Shown: positions 26,464-35,880, counted from the stretch's first letter. The stretch is DNA of 64,000 bases from Sphingopyxis sp. H073 (GCF_001468395.1 NZ_LNSG01000008.1:1-64000), one strand, 5' to 3'. Numbers and translations are program-made. Notes: a model not told the origin generated them from the letters alone.

Positions 26464-27505
26464 GCGGAGCGGTCGATCCGCGCTCGACCAGGCTGCCGCT
26501 GACCACGGTCGGGCCATCGGGCAGCTTCTCGCCGCGCTGCGCCGCGATGATCAGTTCGACCGCACGCGCGACCGTCTCCGCCACCGGCTGGTCGACTGCG
26601 GTCAGCGGCGGCTGGCTGAAATGGACGATCGGCGTGTTGTCGAAGCTGACGATCGACAAGTCGCGCGGCACGTCGAGCCCGAGTTCGCGCGCGACCTCCA
26701 GCGTCGCGAGCGACATTTGATCGTTGCTCGCGATGATCGCGCTCGGCGGGTTCGGTCCGGCGAGCAACGCGCGCGCGCCCGCTTCGCCCGAGGCATAGCT
26801 GAAATCGCCCTCGGCGAGCAGGCCGTCGACGGGCAGCCCTGCTGCCGCCATCTCGGCCCTCCAGCCGTCGATGCGCCAGTGGCTGAGGTCATATTCGACC
26901 GAGCCCGAGATGAAGCCGATGCGCCGGTGCCCGAGATCGATCAGGTGCCGCGTCGCACGCGCCGCCGACCCCTCGTCGTCCATCGTCAGCGCGATCCCCG
27001 CCGCGCCGCCGTGCGAGCCGATCCGCGCAAAGGGTATCCGCTGGTGATGAAGCAGGTTCACGATCAGCGGATTGTCCGAGTGTGGCGGGGTCAGGATCAC
27101 GCCATCGGGCTGCAGCGCGGCGATCGTCGCGCGGAGCTCGCGTTCGACATGATCGCTATGCGTATCGACCAGCTCGAAGATCATGCGATAGCCATATTCG
27201 GCGCATTTCAGCATCCCGCCGAACAGCATCTGGTCGACCCAGTCGGTGCCCTGCCGCGCCTTCCAGTCGGCGATCGTGCGTTCGCGGTCGTTGATCGCAA
27301 GGATCAGGTACGAGCGCGATCCGCTCATCCGCTGTGCAGCGATCGAAGGAACATAGCCCAGCTTGTCGATCGATGCCTGCACGCGCTCTTTCATCTCGGC
27401 GCGAACATTGGGTTCGTTGTTGATGACGCGGCTCACCGTCTGCAGCGACACGCCCGCGTCGGCCGCCACATGCTTGATCGTCACCGATTGCCGCCGCCGC
27501 CCCAT
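26453..27505 (-). CDS. LacI-family transcriptional regulator
   Basis: 350 residues. The N-terminal LacI helix-turn-helix is TIKHVAADAGVSLQTVSRVINN, with the hinge DKLGYVPSIAAQRM. The periplasmic-binding-like effector domain runs from SYLILAINDRER to the end, including FISGSVEYDLSHWR and PSAIIASNDQMSLATLEVARELGLDVP. It probably represses the surrounding glucosidase, transporter, halogenase and receptor genes through AACGTT-centred operators, with a sugar as inducer. ATG 27505 is preferred; GTG 27535 would add ten residues. Its stop overlaps the MFS gene. Confidence 0.92.
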   Translation of the reverse strand: MGRRRQSVTIKHVAADAGVSLQTVSRVINNEPNVRAEMKERVQASIDKLGYVPSIAAQRMSGSRSYLILAINDRERTIADWKARQGTDWVDQMLFGGMLKCAEYGYRMIFELVDTHSDHVERELRATIAALQPDGVILTPPHSDNPLIVNLLHHQRIPFARIGSHGGAAGIALTMDDEGSAARATRHLIDLGHRRIGFISGSVEYDLSHWRIDGWRAEMAAAGLPVDGLLAEGDFSYASGEAGARALLAGPNPPSAIIASNDQMSLATLEVARELGLDVPRDLSIVSFDNTPIVHFSQPPLTAVDQPVAETVARAVELIIAAQRGEKLPDGPTVVSGSLVERGSTAPHGG

Positions 27506-27617
27506 CAGCCCCGCTGCCCCTCCGTTTCGCTCCACTGCGGACTGCTAGCGTTCCCATCGGCGCATTGCCAGACGCGAACCCGCTCGATTTCCATCTTTTT
27601 CAGGGCGCGGAGCCCGA

Positions 27618-29117
27618 TCACGCCGCCTGCGGCTCCGCGGCGCCGCAATAGCGTGCGACATAGGCGTGATGATCGGGCAGCGTCGCGGCGGTGCGCGCGA
27701 CATTTTCGCGCAGGCCCGCCATGAATTTCTCAAGCTCGTCGTCGCCGAACTTCTCGGCGATCGGGTGCCAGCTCTGCGGCTCGACCCCCTGCCCCATCAT
27801 CACCTGCACCCAGCTGTTCTCGGCGAACAATTCCTCATTCTTGCGGAAGGTGCGGCCGGTTTCGCGGAACAGCTCGATCTTCTGTTGCAGGCTGTCGGGG
27901 ACCGGCATGTTCGCAACATGGCGCCAGAACGGGCTGTCGCGGCGCTCGGTCGCCTTGTAATGCAGGATCACGAAGTCGCGGATCTGCTCGATATCCTGCC
28001 GCTGCTGCTCGTTGAACTCGATCGCGTCGCGCTCGCTGACGCGGCCGTTCGGCATCAGACGGATAAAGCGCAGCACCGCGCGCTGGATCAGGTGGACCGT
28101 CGTCGCCTCGAGCGGCTCGACGAAGCCGCCGGCCAGCCCGACCGCGACGCAGTTGCGATACCATTGCTTGCGGCGGACCCCGCCCTTGAACTTGATGTCG
28201 AACGGTTCGATCCGCGGCGTCCCGACGCTCGACATGAGCCGGTTCAACGCCTCATCGCGGGAGAGATATCCGCTCGAATAGACGATTCCCGCGCCCATCC
28301 GGTGCTGCAACGGAATGCGCCATTGCCAACCGGCGTCGTGCGCGATCGCCTGCGTATAGGGCATCGGCGGGCCGAGATGGTCCGACTGGACCGCGATCGC
28401 GCTGTCGTTCGGCAACCAGTGCGACCAGTCCTCGAACCCCGCGTGGAGCGCACCGTCGATCAGCAGGCCGCGAAAGCCCGTGCAGTCAACGAACATGTCG
28501 CCCTCGATCCGGCGGTCGCCGTCGAGCAGCAGCGCGGCGATGTTCCCGGTCTCGCCGTCGAGTTCGACCTTCTCGATCCTGCCCTCGACGCGCTTCGCAC
28601 CGTCGGCCTCGGCGAGCTTGCGCAGGTAGCGGCCGTAGAGCGTCGCATCGACATGATAGGCGTAGTTCATCCGGTCTTCGGGCAGATGCGCGAACTTGCC
28701 CTGCAGCCCGGCGACAAGCTCCAGGCAATAATCGTCATAGCTGTGCGGATAGCCCTTCGCGCGCGCGGCGAGCCAGAAATGCTGGAAACCCGCCGACCAA
28801 TGGTCCTTCCCGCTGAGCCCGAAGCTGTGGAAATAGCTGTGCCCGTCATATTTCCAGTTGTCGAACAGGATGCCGAGCTTGAAGGTCGCCTGCGCCGCGC
28901 GCATGAATTCCGGCTCGGCTATGCCGAGGATACGGTTGAAATTGACGAGCGGCGGGATGGTGGATTCACCGACGCCGATCGTGCCGATCTGTTCGGACTC
29001 GACGAGCGTCAGGTCGACCGTATGCCCCAGCGTCCGTGCGATGGCGGCCGCCATCATCCAGCCCGATGTTCCGCCGCCCGCGATCACCACACGGCGAAGA
29101 GGATTGTCCTGGTTCAT
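27618..29117 (-). CDS. Flavin-dependent (tryptophan 7-) halogenase family protein, copy 1
   Basis: 499 residues. The FAD-binding GGGTSGW is at 14-20, GVGESTIP follows, and the conserved lysine K80 is in TFKLGI, the residue that relays hypohalous acid in characterised halogenases. The halogenase signature WxWxIP is intact (GWQWRIPL, W264-P269), and FVEPLEAT carries the catalytic Glu region. The substrate is unknown: halogenases in TonB-receptor/SapC loci of this kind are not known to act on free tryptophan in vivo. Its start overlaps the cupin stop by four bases (ATGA). Confidence 0.92.
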   Translation of the reverse strand: MNQDNPLRRVVIAGGGTSGWMMAAAIARTLGHTVDLTLVESEQIGTIGVGESTIPPLVNFNRILGIAEPEFMRAAQATFKLGILFDNWKYDGHSYFHSFGLSGKDHWSAGFQHFWLAARAKGYPHSYDDYCLELVAGLQGKFAHLPEDRMNYAYHVDATLYGRYLRKLAEADGAKRVEGRIEKVELDGETGNIAALLLDGDRRIEGDMFVDCTGFRGLLIDGALHAGFEDWSHWLPNDSAIAVQSDHLGPPMPYTQAIAHDAGWQWRIPLQHRMGAGIVYSSGYLSRDEALNRLMSSVGTPRIEPFDIKFKGGVRRKQWYRNCVAVGLAGGFVEPLEATTVHLIQRAVLRFIRLMPNGRVSERDAIEFNEQQRQDIEQIRDFVILHYKATERRDSPFWRHVANMPVPDSLQQKIELFRETGRTFRKNEELFAENSWVQVMMGQGVEPQSWHPIAEKFGDDELEKFMAGLRENVARTAATLPDHHAYVARYCGAAEPQAA

Positions 29118-30142
29118 CGGCTGAGAGTCCTTAGCAAAAAGGCGCGCAGCCGCCCCGCCGTCTCGGGAGTGAGCGGGGCGAGGATGCTACGCGCGGATTC
29201 GGGAATATGGTCGGTCACGCCGCCATCATTTTCGAAGACATAATGGTCGAACAGGTCGCGCCAGATCGCCTTGTCCTCTGGCGGCAGATCGCGGATGGCG
29301 AGGATCGCGTGATTGAGCGCTTCCTGCGGCTGGCCGAGCCACGCCGGGATGCGCCGCCACCAGTAATTGACGAGGATGTTGAAGTCCGCGAGCCCCTCGA
29401 CATGGTGCCACCACATCGAGGGGATGAAGATCGCGTCGCCCGGTTCGAGCTCGACGGTCAGCGCATGCGCCATCGCAAGGACAAAGCGCGGATGCGCGGC
29501 GAGATCGGGGGCATCGAAATCGACCATGCTGACGACGCGCCCCGCAGGGGTGTGGTCGATCGGCCCGAGATAGAGGTTGCGGAACTGGTCGGGCGGAAAC
29601 AGCGTGAAGCGCCGCCGTCCTGCCGCGCAGCAGGCAAGATTGTCGGGAAAATCATTATGCGCGGCGATGCGCGTGCGCGTGCCGATCCAGATGCTCTTCA
29701 GCGGATCGCGCGCGCCGAGATCGAGCGGATTGGCCTCGTCGAGCCCGTCGAAATGCGTCGGGATGTCGATCGAGGCGAGATAGACAGTGCGGATGTCGCC
29801 AAGCTGTTCGCCCTTGTCGATTCCGCCGAAGATATCGGCGAGCTTCCCAGTGCCGGCGCGGAAATTCATCGCCATATCGTGATCGTAGAACAGCCGCCCG
29901 TCGTGTCCGGGCGGCCCGATCGACACCATGAACGGACGGTCGCGCGCGTGATCGAGAAGATAGCGGCGGACGTCGCGCGCCGAGCGTTTCGCCGCGGCGA
30001 CGAGCGGCCAGTCGGCGACGAGCCCGCGCAGCACGAAGGGTTCGCGCGCATCGTCGAGCAGCGAATCGAGCCCGGCGCCGCTCCACTCGCGCTCGGGTAC
30101 GCGGGCCAGACGGTCGTAGATCGGGCCGTCGCGGTCAGCCAT
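29114..30142 (-). CDS. Cupin-like (JmjC-type) hydroxylase-family protein
   Basis: A 342-residue cupin_8/JmjC-like protein, a family of Fe(II)/2-oxoglutarate hydroxylases. The metal-binding HxD is at H162/D164 (AHNDFPDNL) and the distal histidine is H246 or H247 in MWWHHVEG, so the facial triad appears complete. Substrates of members in halogenase loci are unknown. ATG 30142 overlaps the sapC stop by eight bases and its stop overlaps halogenase copy 1, so the four genes form a tight operon. Confidence 0.85.
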   Translation of the reverse strand: MADRDGPIYDRLARVPEREWSGAGLDSLLDDAREPFVLRGLVADWPLVAAAKRSARDVRRYLLDHARDRPFMVSIGPPGHDGRLFYDHDMAMNFRAGTGKLADIFGGIDKGEQLGDIRTVYLASIDIPTHFDGLDEANPLDLGARDPLKSIWIGTRTRIAAHNDFPDNLACCAAGRRRFTLFPPDQFRNLYLGPIDHTPAGRVVSMVDFDAPDLAAHPRFVLAMAHALTVELEPGDAIFIPSMWWHHVEGLADFNILVNYWWRRIPAWLGQPQEALNHAILAIRDLPPEDKAIWRDLFDHYVFENDGGVTDHIPESARSILAPLTPETAGRLRAFLLRTLSR

Positions 30143-30854
30143 GGCGCCGCCTGCGGTTCTTGCGGTCGACGAGCGGACGAAGTTGCGAGAGCGACGCGAG
30201 CGCCATGAAGATCGGCATCAAATGGCCGCCCTCGTGGAGCTTGCCGACCGCCGCGGGGTCGAGCGCACGCAGCTTCGCCTCGTCGATGATGTGGAAACCG
30301 ACGAGCGAATTGACCGATCCGTCGTCGAGCGTCACCTCGAGCGTGAAAGGTTCGAGCAGGTCATGCGCGACGAGCGCGTCGAAGAAAGCAGCGCTCTGGC
30401 GATAGCCGAGGTCGAGGTCGCCGAGCTTGCCCGCGATCTCCTCAAGATACGGAGTCGCGAGCCCCGCCGCGTCGAACAGCCGCACCCCTTCGTCGCCCGA
30501 CGCGATGCGCGGGTGCGCAAGGTCGACATGCACCTGCGCGGGGCCGTCGCCGCTCGCGGGGCGGCCGACGAGGAAGGGCTGGATCGCGAGCGACAGCGGC
30601 CGGTATCCGGCATCCCAGCGCGCGCCGTCGAGGAACAGATTCTCGCCCGATTCGAAGCCGAGCAGCGCGACCGCGAAAAACTGGTCCTGTCCGGCCTCGC
30701 GGCGGAACAGGATCGGGAAATGGCCCTGGATGTTTCGGAACTCGGACGGCACGGTCAGCGTCGCCATCACTCCGTCGCCAAGGTCGGCCCCCGCATCGAC
30801 ACGCACGCGCAGATCCTGGTGGACAGTCTGGTCGAGAATAGCGTGGTTGGTCAT
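30135..30854 (-). CDS. SapC family protein
   Basis: 239 residues matching the SapC family (named from an S-layer-associated protein): QGHFPILFRREAGQDQFFAVALLGFESGENLFLDG, then YRPLSLAIQPF and GFHIIDEAKLRALD. No catalytic motif is recognised. The family regularly accompanies halogenase and cupin genes in TonB-receptor loci, but its role is not established. It starts 10 bp after halogenase copy 2 and overlaps the cupin gene. Confidence 0.88.
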   Translation of the reverse strand: MTNHAILDQTVHQDLRVRVDAGADLGDGVMATLTVPSEFRNIQGHFPILFRREAGQDQFFAVALLGFESGENLFLDGARWDAGYRPLSLAIQPFLVGRPASGDGPAQVHVDLAHPRIASGDEGVRLFDAAGLATPYLEEIAGKLGDLDLGYRQSAAFFDALVAHDLLEPFTLEVTLDDGSVNSLVGFHIIDEAKLRALDPAAVGKLHEGGHLMPIFMALASLSQLRPLVDRKNRRRRHG

Positions 30855-30864
30855 GCGGGTCTTT

Positions 30865-32427
30865 CTATTCGGCGGCAGCTTCTGCTGCGCCAGGGCGCTC
30901 GCCGGCGAGTGCGTCGAGATAGGCGCGGTTGGTCGGCAGGCCGGCCGCGAGCGTGCGAGCGCGCTGGCGCATCTCGGCGAGCGCCGCCACCGCACCGTCG
31001 CTGGCGGGCCAGCCCGCGGGCGGCGGAAAGCCCATACCGTAGAGGATATATTGATGACTCTGCGCCGAGAAAATCTCGTCGATGTAGGGGAAATCCGACG
31101 ATGACGGCGGCTGGTCGCGCCACAGCGTCAAGAGATCGGCGAGGTGCGGCGGGATATGGTCGGGGTCGCGGTGTGCGCGCCAATAGGGCTCCTCGCGTCG
31201 GCTCAGCACATAGTGGAGCTTCAGAAACTCGATGATGCGATCCCAGCGATAGCGGAACAGCTTGTTGAAGCGCCCGGCATGGATATCCATCGCCGCGCGG
31301 TCGGCCGGGAAATTGTCGATGAGCGCGCGTAGCGACAGCTCGATCAATACAATCGCCGAGGCCTCGAGCGGTTCGACGAAGCCCGCAGCGAGCCCGACCG
31401 ACAGGCAGTTGCGTTCCCAGAAGCGCTCGCGGTGACCGGTCTTGAAACCGATATGCCGGAACGGCACCCCGAACACATTGCTGTCGGGCACGGCGCCCGG
31501 CAATTCGCGGGCTATATAGTTGCGAAGGATCGCCTCGGCCCGCTCGGCGTCCATGAAGCGGCTCGAATAGACGCAGCCGATGCCGCGCCGCGACGGCAGG
31601 CCGATGTCCCAGATCCATCCCGCTTCGTGCGCGGTCGCGATCGTCTGCGAGGCGATCGGGCTGCCCGGCGGCACCGGCACCTGCGAGGCGATCGCGCGGT
31701 CGTTGAACGCATGGTCGCTGCGGTCGACCCACTCGACCCCCAGCGCGCCGTCGATCAGCAGCCCCTTGAAGCCGCTGCAATCGATGAAGAGGTCGCCTTC
31801 GACCTCGCGGCCGCTGCGTGTCGTCAGCGCAGCGATATCGCCATTTTCGGCGTGCCGGACGCCGGTCACATGGTCGAGGATATGGGTGATCAGCGGGTTC
31901 CGCTTCGCGTGAGCGCCGAGCAGCGCGCCGAATTTCTCGGTCGCGAAATGATAGGCATAGTTGGTCGCGCCCTGATAGCCGGGCATCGCGCGCTGGCGCG
32001 GCGCGAGGTGGAGGTCGCAGACCGCGGCCTGCGCGCTCATCGCCGCCGCGAAGGGCTGGTCGGGCGCGGTCGCCTGCCAAGCCGCGAGCAGCTCGCCGAT
32101 CGGCAGCGGCGGCGGTGTGGTGAAAGGATGGAGATAGCTGTCACCCGCCGACCCGTCGACCCAGCCGTCGAAGCGCGACGCCTGTTTGAACGCACCGTCG
32201 CACGCAGCCAGAAATTCGGCCTCGTCGAGCCCGATCGTCTGGAGCGTCGTGCGCATCGTCGGCCAGGTGCCCTCGCCGACCCCGACGATCGGCACATCGG
32301 GCGCCTCGACCACGGTCACCGACAGCGGCGCCGCCTTCGCGCGGCGTGATGTCGCGATCAGCGACGCCGCCAGCCACCCGGCGGTGCCGCCGCCCACGAT
32401 CACAACCCTCTCGACCTTTTGCGTCAT
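30865..32427 (-). CDS. Flavin-dependent halogenase family protein, copy 2
   Basis: A 520-residue paralogue of copy 1, and divergent from it. The FAD-binding GGGTAGW (12-18), GVGEGTWP, the lysine K81 in AFKQASRF and FVEPLEAS are present. The WxWxIP signature reads WIWDIG (W271-G276), with glycine replacing the proline. That may mean altered or lost halogenation, or a different flavin chemistry. It is the first gene of the halogenase-sapC-cupin-halogenase operon. An AACGTT dyad lies immediately upstream of its start, probably covering the ribosome site. Confidence 0.9.
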   Translation of the reverse strand: MTQKVERVVIVGGGTAGWLAASLIATSRRAKAAPLSVTVVEAPDVPIVGVGEGTWPTMRTTLQTIGLDEAEFLAACDGAFKQASRFDGWVDGSAGDSYLHPFTTPPPLPIGELLAAWQATAPDQPFAAAMSAQAAVCDLHLAPRQRAMPGYQGATNYAYHFATEKFGALLGAHAKRNPLITHILDHVTGVRHAENGDIAALTTRSGREVEGDLFIDCSGFKGLLIDGALGVEWVDRSDHAFNDRAIASQVPVPPGSPIASQTIATAHEAGWIWDIGLPSRRGIGCVYSSRFMDAERAEAILRNYIARELPGAVPDSNVFGVPFRHIGFKTGHRERFWERNCLSVGLAAGFVEPLEASAIVLIELSLRALIDNFPADRAAMDIHAGRFNKLFRYRWDRIIEFLKLHYVLSRREEPYWRAHRDPDHIPPHLADLLTLWRDQPPSSSDFPYIDEIFSAQSHQYILYGMGFPPPAGWPASDGAVAALAEMRQRARTLAAGLPTNRAYLDALAGERPGAAEAAAE

Positions 32428-32428
32428 T

Positions 32429-32440
32429 GGGAACGTTCCT
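32429..32440. promoter_or_regulatory. Probable LacI-family operator upstream of the halogenase operon
   Basis: GGGAACGTTCCT, with the exact palindrome GGAACGTTCC, lies 2-13 bases before the ATG of halogenase copy 2. A protein bound here would block both transcript passage and ribosome access. Confidence 0.6.
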
Positions 32441-32465
32441 AAGCCACTCGCAACGATCCGTCACG

Positions 32466-32500
32466 CAAAAGAGCCGCACCCCATGGGAGGCGCGGCTCTC
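32466..32500 (-). terminator. Rho-independent terminator after the TonB receptor
   Basis: On the minus strand AGAGCCGC (32499-32492) pairs with GCGGCTCT (32477-32470) and is followed by TTTT. It lies between the receptor stop and the halogenase operon, so the two should be partly separate transcription units. Confidence 0.85.
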
Positions 32501-32530
32501 TCGCCAACGGGCGGACGGGGGACGCCGCGC

Positions 32531-35500
32531 CTAGAAGGTGAACCGGACCCCGGCAGCGTAGCGGGCATAGCCCGGCGACACGAAGCTCACGTTGTTCTTG
32601 CTGCGGAGATGCCCCCGCCGTCCTTCGCCCGTCAGGTTGATCGCCTCGACGAAACCCGTAAGGCCCGGGATGAACTCATAGCTCGCGCTGGCGTCGATCT
32701 GCCAATAATCCTCGACATAGAAGGGGTTGGGACCGGTGCCCGAAAGATATTCGTCGCGCCAGTTCCACGCCACACGGCCCTGGAGCGGCCCCTTGTCGTA
32801 GAAGACCACCGCGTTCGCGCTGTCGCTGAGCCCGGTCAGCGCGAACTGCGGGACCGACGACGGCTGCGTATTGTCGTAGGTCGCATCGCCATTGACGATC
32901 GTGTAGTTCAGGATGACGCCGAAGCCGGTGTCCCAGAAGCTGTGCTGGAGCGCGAACTCCCAGCCGTTCAGCGAGGCGGTCTGGTCGCTGTTGATCGGCG
33001 TCGTGATCTCGAAATTCAGCAACGGATCGCCGGGGGCGCTGTTGATGATGTTTCCGGTCACCGTGCTCGGGAAGTTGGTGATGATATATTGGCGGATCTG
33101 CGCCACCGTCGCACTGGCACCGAGCGCGGCGATCGCCGCGTTCCAGCGCGGGCCGCCGACCGGGGTCGTCAGTCCGAAGGCATTGGTGTCGATCCGCGTC
33201 GACGAGATGAAGTTGCTGACATCCTTGTGGAAATAGCCGACCGACAAATAGCTTGCCGGGGCGTAATACCATTCTGCCGACAGGTCGATATTCTTCGACT
33301 TATAGGGGATCAGGCCCGGGTTACCCTGTGCGCCGGTGCCGCCGCCGACGCGGAACAGCGTATCGATGGTGCGGCCGCCCTGCATGCTGGCATAGTCGGG
33401 ACGCGTGATCGTGTGGCTGTACGATGCGCGCAGCTTCACATTCTCCATCGGCGAGACGTCGAGGTCGAACGCCGGCAGCCAATTGTCATACGAGCCCTTG
33501 AAGCGCGTGAACTGGCTGTCGCCCGAATAGACGACGTTGAACTCATTGTCGCCGACCCAGCGGGTATCGACCGGGACCGGAACAAGCGCCGCCGACGAAA
33601 TGTCGGTGGTCTCGTAGCGGATGCCGGCAACGAAATGACCCGGATTGCCGAACAGGTCGAACACCGCCGAGGCCTGCAGATAGGGTGCGAGCGTCTTTTC
33701 GGTGATGCGGCGATCGGTGTTGAACTTCGCAAGGCAGGTGCCGGGCACGCCCTGCGCCCCCGTCTGCGGGCTGCTGCACGTGCCGTACAGCCCCTCGATC
33801 AGGTCGACCATCCGGCCGAAATCGAACTTGTAGAAGCTCTGGATCATCCCCGGCTGCGCCAGCCCCGGGAATTTGTCGGGAATGGTTTCGAGCTCGAAGA
33901 TGTCGTCGGGAATATCCGACGCCGGACCCGCACCGCCCCAGGTGTCGTTCTGGATCGTACCGAAGGCCGAACGCACCTTGTTCTCGACATAGGACACGCC
34001 GAAGTCGATGGCATCGAGCAGACCGCTGTCGTGGTCGTATCGGCCGCGCAGCTGGACCTGGTTGATCTCGTCCCTGAAATAGGCGTTGCGGAAGGCGTTG
34101 CCCGTCGGCGTGATCAGCGCGGCATTCAGCGGGTCGATGCCCGGATGCATGTTGTACGAGATGACCGGCAAGTCATTCTCGAAATTGATCGTCTGGTTGG
34201 CGACGCCAAACACCGCGTTGCCGACCGAGATGCTCGACCCATAGTCGTTGACGGGCTTTACCGTCGCGGTCGAATGATGCGCGTCGAGTTCGAAGCTCAC
34301 GCCATCGGAGCCCTCCCACTCGACGTTGAAGCCGAGCGACTTGTTCTCGGCGCGCGTTTCGGTGAGCGCGCCGCTGTACGACAGATCCTTGCCGATCGCG
34401 CACTGGTTCGGCGGCGGCGGCGACGGCGCGGCGCAGCCCGGTCCCGGGGGACCGAAGCGTTCGGTATAGAAGATCGGGCCCGCGACCGGACCGTCGGTCC
34501 ACGCGCTCGACGTATCCTCATGGTTGAACCAGACGCCGACGTTGCTGTTGCGAGTCTGAACGGTGTTGCGCGAATAGGTATAGTCGATCGTCGCGGTCAG
34601 CCCGTCGGTCGGGCGGAATTGCAGCACGGCCTGGCCGTTGATGCGCTCGCGGTCGATATCGTTGAGGTCATAGGACGCGTTCTGCGGCACCTGATAGACA
34701 TCGGTCGCGTCGGGACGATTGGTGATGTTCGGGAAGCGCGGGTCGCCCGGCTGCGCGAGTGAACCCCAATTATTCTCGCTGCCCAGATAGCCGTCGCGCC
34801 AGCCGACGTTCGCGGTGTTCGTGCTCGACTTGCGCTTCTGGTACGAGCCGCTGATCGCGAAGCCGATGGTGTCATCGGCAAAGGTCGTGCTGAAGATGCC
34901 CGACACTTCGGGCGTCACCGAATCGCCACTGTTGCGCGAGGAATCGACCACCGCCTTCGCCGACAGGCTGCCGTGCATGCCCGGCTTGTCGAGCGGGCGC
35001 GGCGTGCGGATATTGATCGACGAGCCGATGCCGCCCGACTCGATCGTCGCGCGGCCGCTCTTGTAGACCTCGACGCCCGAAATCGATTCCGACGCGAGGT
35101 TGGCGAAGTCGAACGAACGCGACGAGGGCGCGCTGCCGCCGTCGCCGATGAAGGCGGTCGGCATCTGGCGCCCGTTGAGCGTCACAAGGTTGAATTCGGG
35201 TCCGAAGCCGCGAACGGTGACGAGCGAACCTTCGCCGTTCGACCGGTCGATCGAGACGCCCGTAATGCGCTGAAGCGATTCCGCGAGGTTGGTGTCGGGG
35301 AATTTGCCGATGTCTTCCGCCGAGATCGCATCGACGACGCCCTGCGCATTGCGCTTGATATCGGCCGACGCCTCGAGGCTGGCGCGAATACCGGTAACGA
35401 CGATCTCGTCGCCCACGCTATCGCTGCTGTCCGCCGGAGCTTCCTGCGCCATAGCCGCCTGGGCCGCGCCCATCAGCGACAGCGCCGACGTGCCGACCAA

Positions 35501-35536
35501 AAATTTGGCGAGCCAATGCTTGTGCGAAGCCTGCAT
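32531..35536 (-). CDS. TonB-dependent receptor of a carbohydrate locus
   Basis: Outer-membrane active transporter of 1001 residues. It has a signal peptide ending near AAMAQEAP and a TonB-box-like DEIVVTGIRASLE. The plug domain contains IGKFPDTNLAESLQRITGVSIDR and TVRGFGPEFNLVTLNGRQMP, and the beta-barrel ends in aromatic VRFTF. Its size and plug match the TonB receptor class tied to sugar uptake in sphingomonads, Caulobacter and Xanthomonas. ATG 35536 has GGGAGG at good spacing. Two AACGTT operators lie 49-78 bases upstream, so it is probably LacI-controlled. It likely imports an oligosaccharide for the GH3 enzyme. Confidence 0.93.
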   Translation of the reverse strand: MQASHKHWLAKFLVGTSALSLMGAAQAAMAQEAPADSSDSVGDEIVVTGIRASLEASADIKRNAQGVVDAISAEDIGKFPDTNLAESLQRITGVSIDRSNGEGSLVTVRGFGPEFNLVTLNGRQMPTAFIGDGGSAPSSRSFDFANLASESISGVEVYKSGRATIESGGIGSSINIRTPRPLDKPGMHGSLSAKAVVDSSRNSGDSVTPEVSGIFSTTFADDTIGFAISGSYQKRKSSTNTANVGWRDGYLGSENNWGSLAQPGDPRFPNITNRPDATDVYQVPQNASYDLNDIDRERINGQAVLQFRPTDGLTATIDYTYSRNTVQTRNSNVGVWFNHEDTSSAWTDGPVAGPIFYTERFGPPGPGCAAPSPPPPNQCAIGKDLSYSGALTETRAENKSLGFNVEWEGSDGVSFELDAHHSTATVKPVNDYGSSISVGNAVFGVANQTINFENDLPVISYNMHPGIDPLNAALITPTGNAFRNAYFRDEINQVQLRGRYDHDSGLLDAIDFGVSYVENKVRSAFGTIQNDTWGGAGPASDIPDDIFELETIPDKFPGLAQPGMIQSFYKFDFGRMVDLIEGLYGTCSSPQTGAQGVPGTCLAKFNTDRRITEKTLAPYLQASAVFDLFGNPGHFVAGIRYETTDISSAALVPVPVDTRWVGDNEFNVVYSGDSQFTRFKGSYDNWLPAFDLDVSPMENVKLRASYSHTITRPDYASMQGGRTIDTLFRVGGGTGAQGNPGLIPYKSKNIDLSAEWYYAPASYLSVGYFHKDVSNFISSTRIDTNAFGLTTPVGGPRWNAAIAALGASATVAQIRQYIITNFPSTVTGNIINSAPGDPLLNFEITTPINSDQTASLNGWEFALQHSFWDTGFGVILNYTIVNGDATYDNTQPSSVPQFALTGLSDSANAVVFYDKGPLQGRVAWNWRDEYLSGTGPNPFYVEDYWQIDASASYEFIPGLTGFVEAINLTGEGRRGHLRSKNNVSFVSPGYARYAAGVRFTF

Positions 35537-35584
35537 CCCGTAACCCTCCCAAATGCGCCGTTCTGGTGACGGCATTCGAATAAT

Positions 35585-35596
35585 GTGAACGTTCAC
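35585..35596. promoter_or_regulatory. Probable LacI-family operator 1 of the TonB receptor
   Basis: GTGAACGTTCAC, a perfect 12-bp palindrome 49-60 bases before the receptor start. It is the best-formed of four AACGTT-centred sites in the locus. Confidence 0.7.
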
Positions 35597-35602
35597 CTAG
35601 AT

Positions 35603-35614
35603 GATAACGTTCTC
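35603..35614. promoter_or_regulatory. Probable LacI-family operator 2 of the TonB receptor
   Basis: GATAACGTTCTC; reversed, it reads GAGAACGTTATC, close to the glucosidase operator. Its centre is 18 bases from that of operator 1, so two bound dimers would lie on roughly the same DNA face. Confidence 0.6.
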
Positions 35615-35880
35615 TTTGTCAATGCATATGCGGGCAGTTCCTCTTCTCGGCGCCCATCCTCACAGAAGGGTTCCGCGGCGTTTCGCGCCCTGGTTTTCAG
35701 CCAAAATGAGGCGAAAGGCGAGGGACCGGGGCAGCGAAAGGTCCCCGGCGCCTGCAGGCATGAAGAGGCATTGACTACGAATTCCATCGCGCCGGTGGGC
35801 GGCTGCCGCGCCGCCTTCGCGAGACGTGATCGCAGGGGCCATTAAGCTTATTCTTACCTTGTTCAGGCATCTGCCGAAGC

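Larger units (their letters stand above)
35537..35880. other. Divergent intergenic region, TonB receptor / LapG-like protease
   Basis: 344 bases with no gene. The left end holds two AACGTT operators and the receptor ribosome site. The remainder is moderately GC-rich with no clear sigma-70 promoter or recognised RNA. It must contain both divergent promoters. Confidence 0.6.

Noticed and set aside
27606-27643. Hairpin at the end of halogenase copy 1 as its terminator
   Set aside because: The stem overlaps the coding end and is followed by A-rich, not T-rich, sequence on the minus strand; read-through into lacI seems possible.
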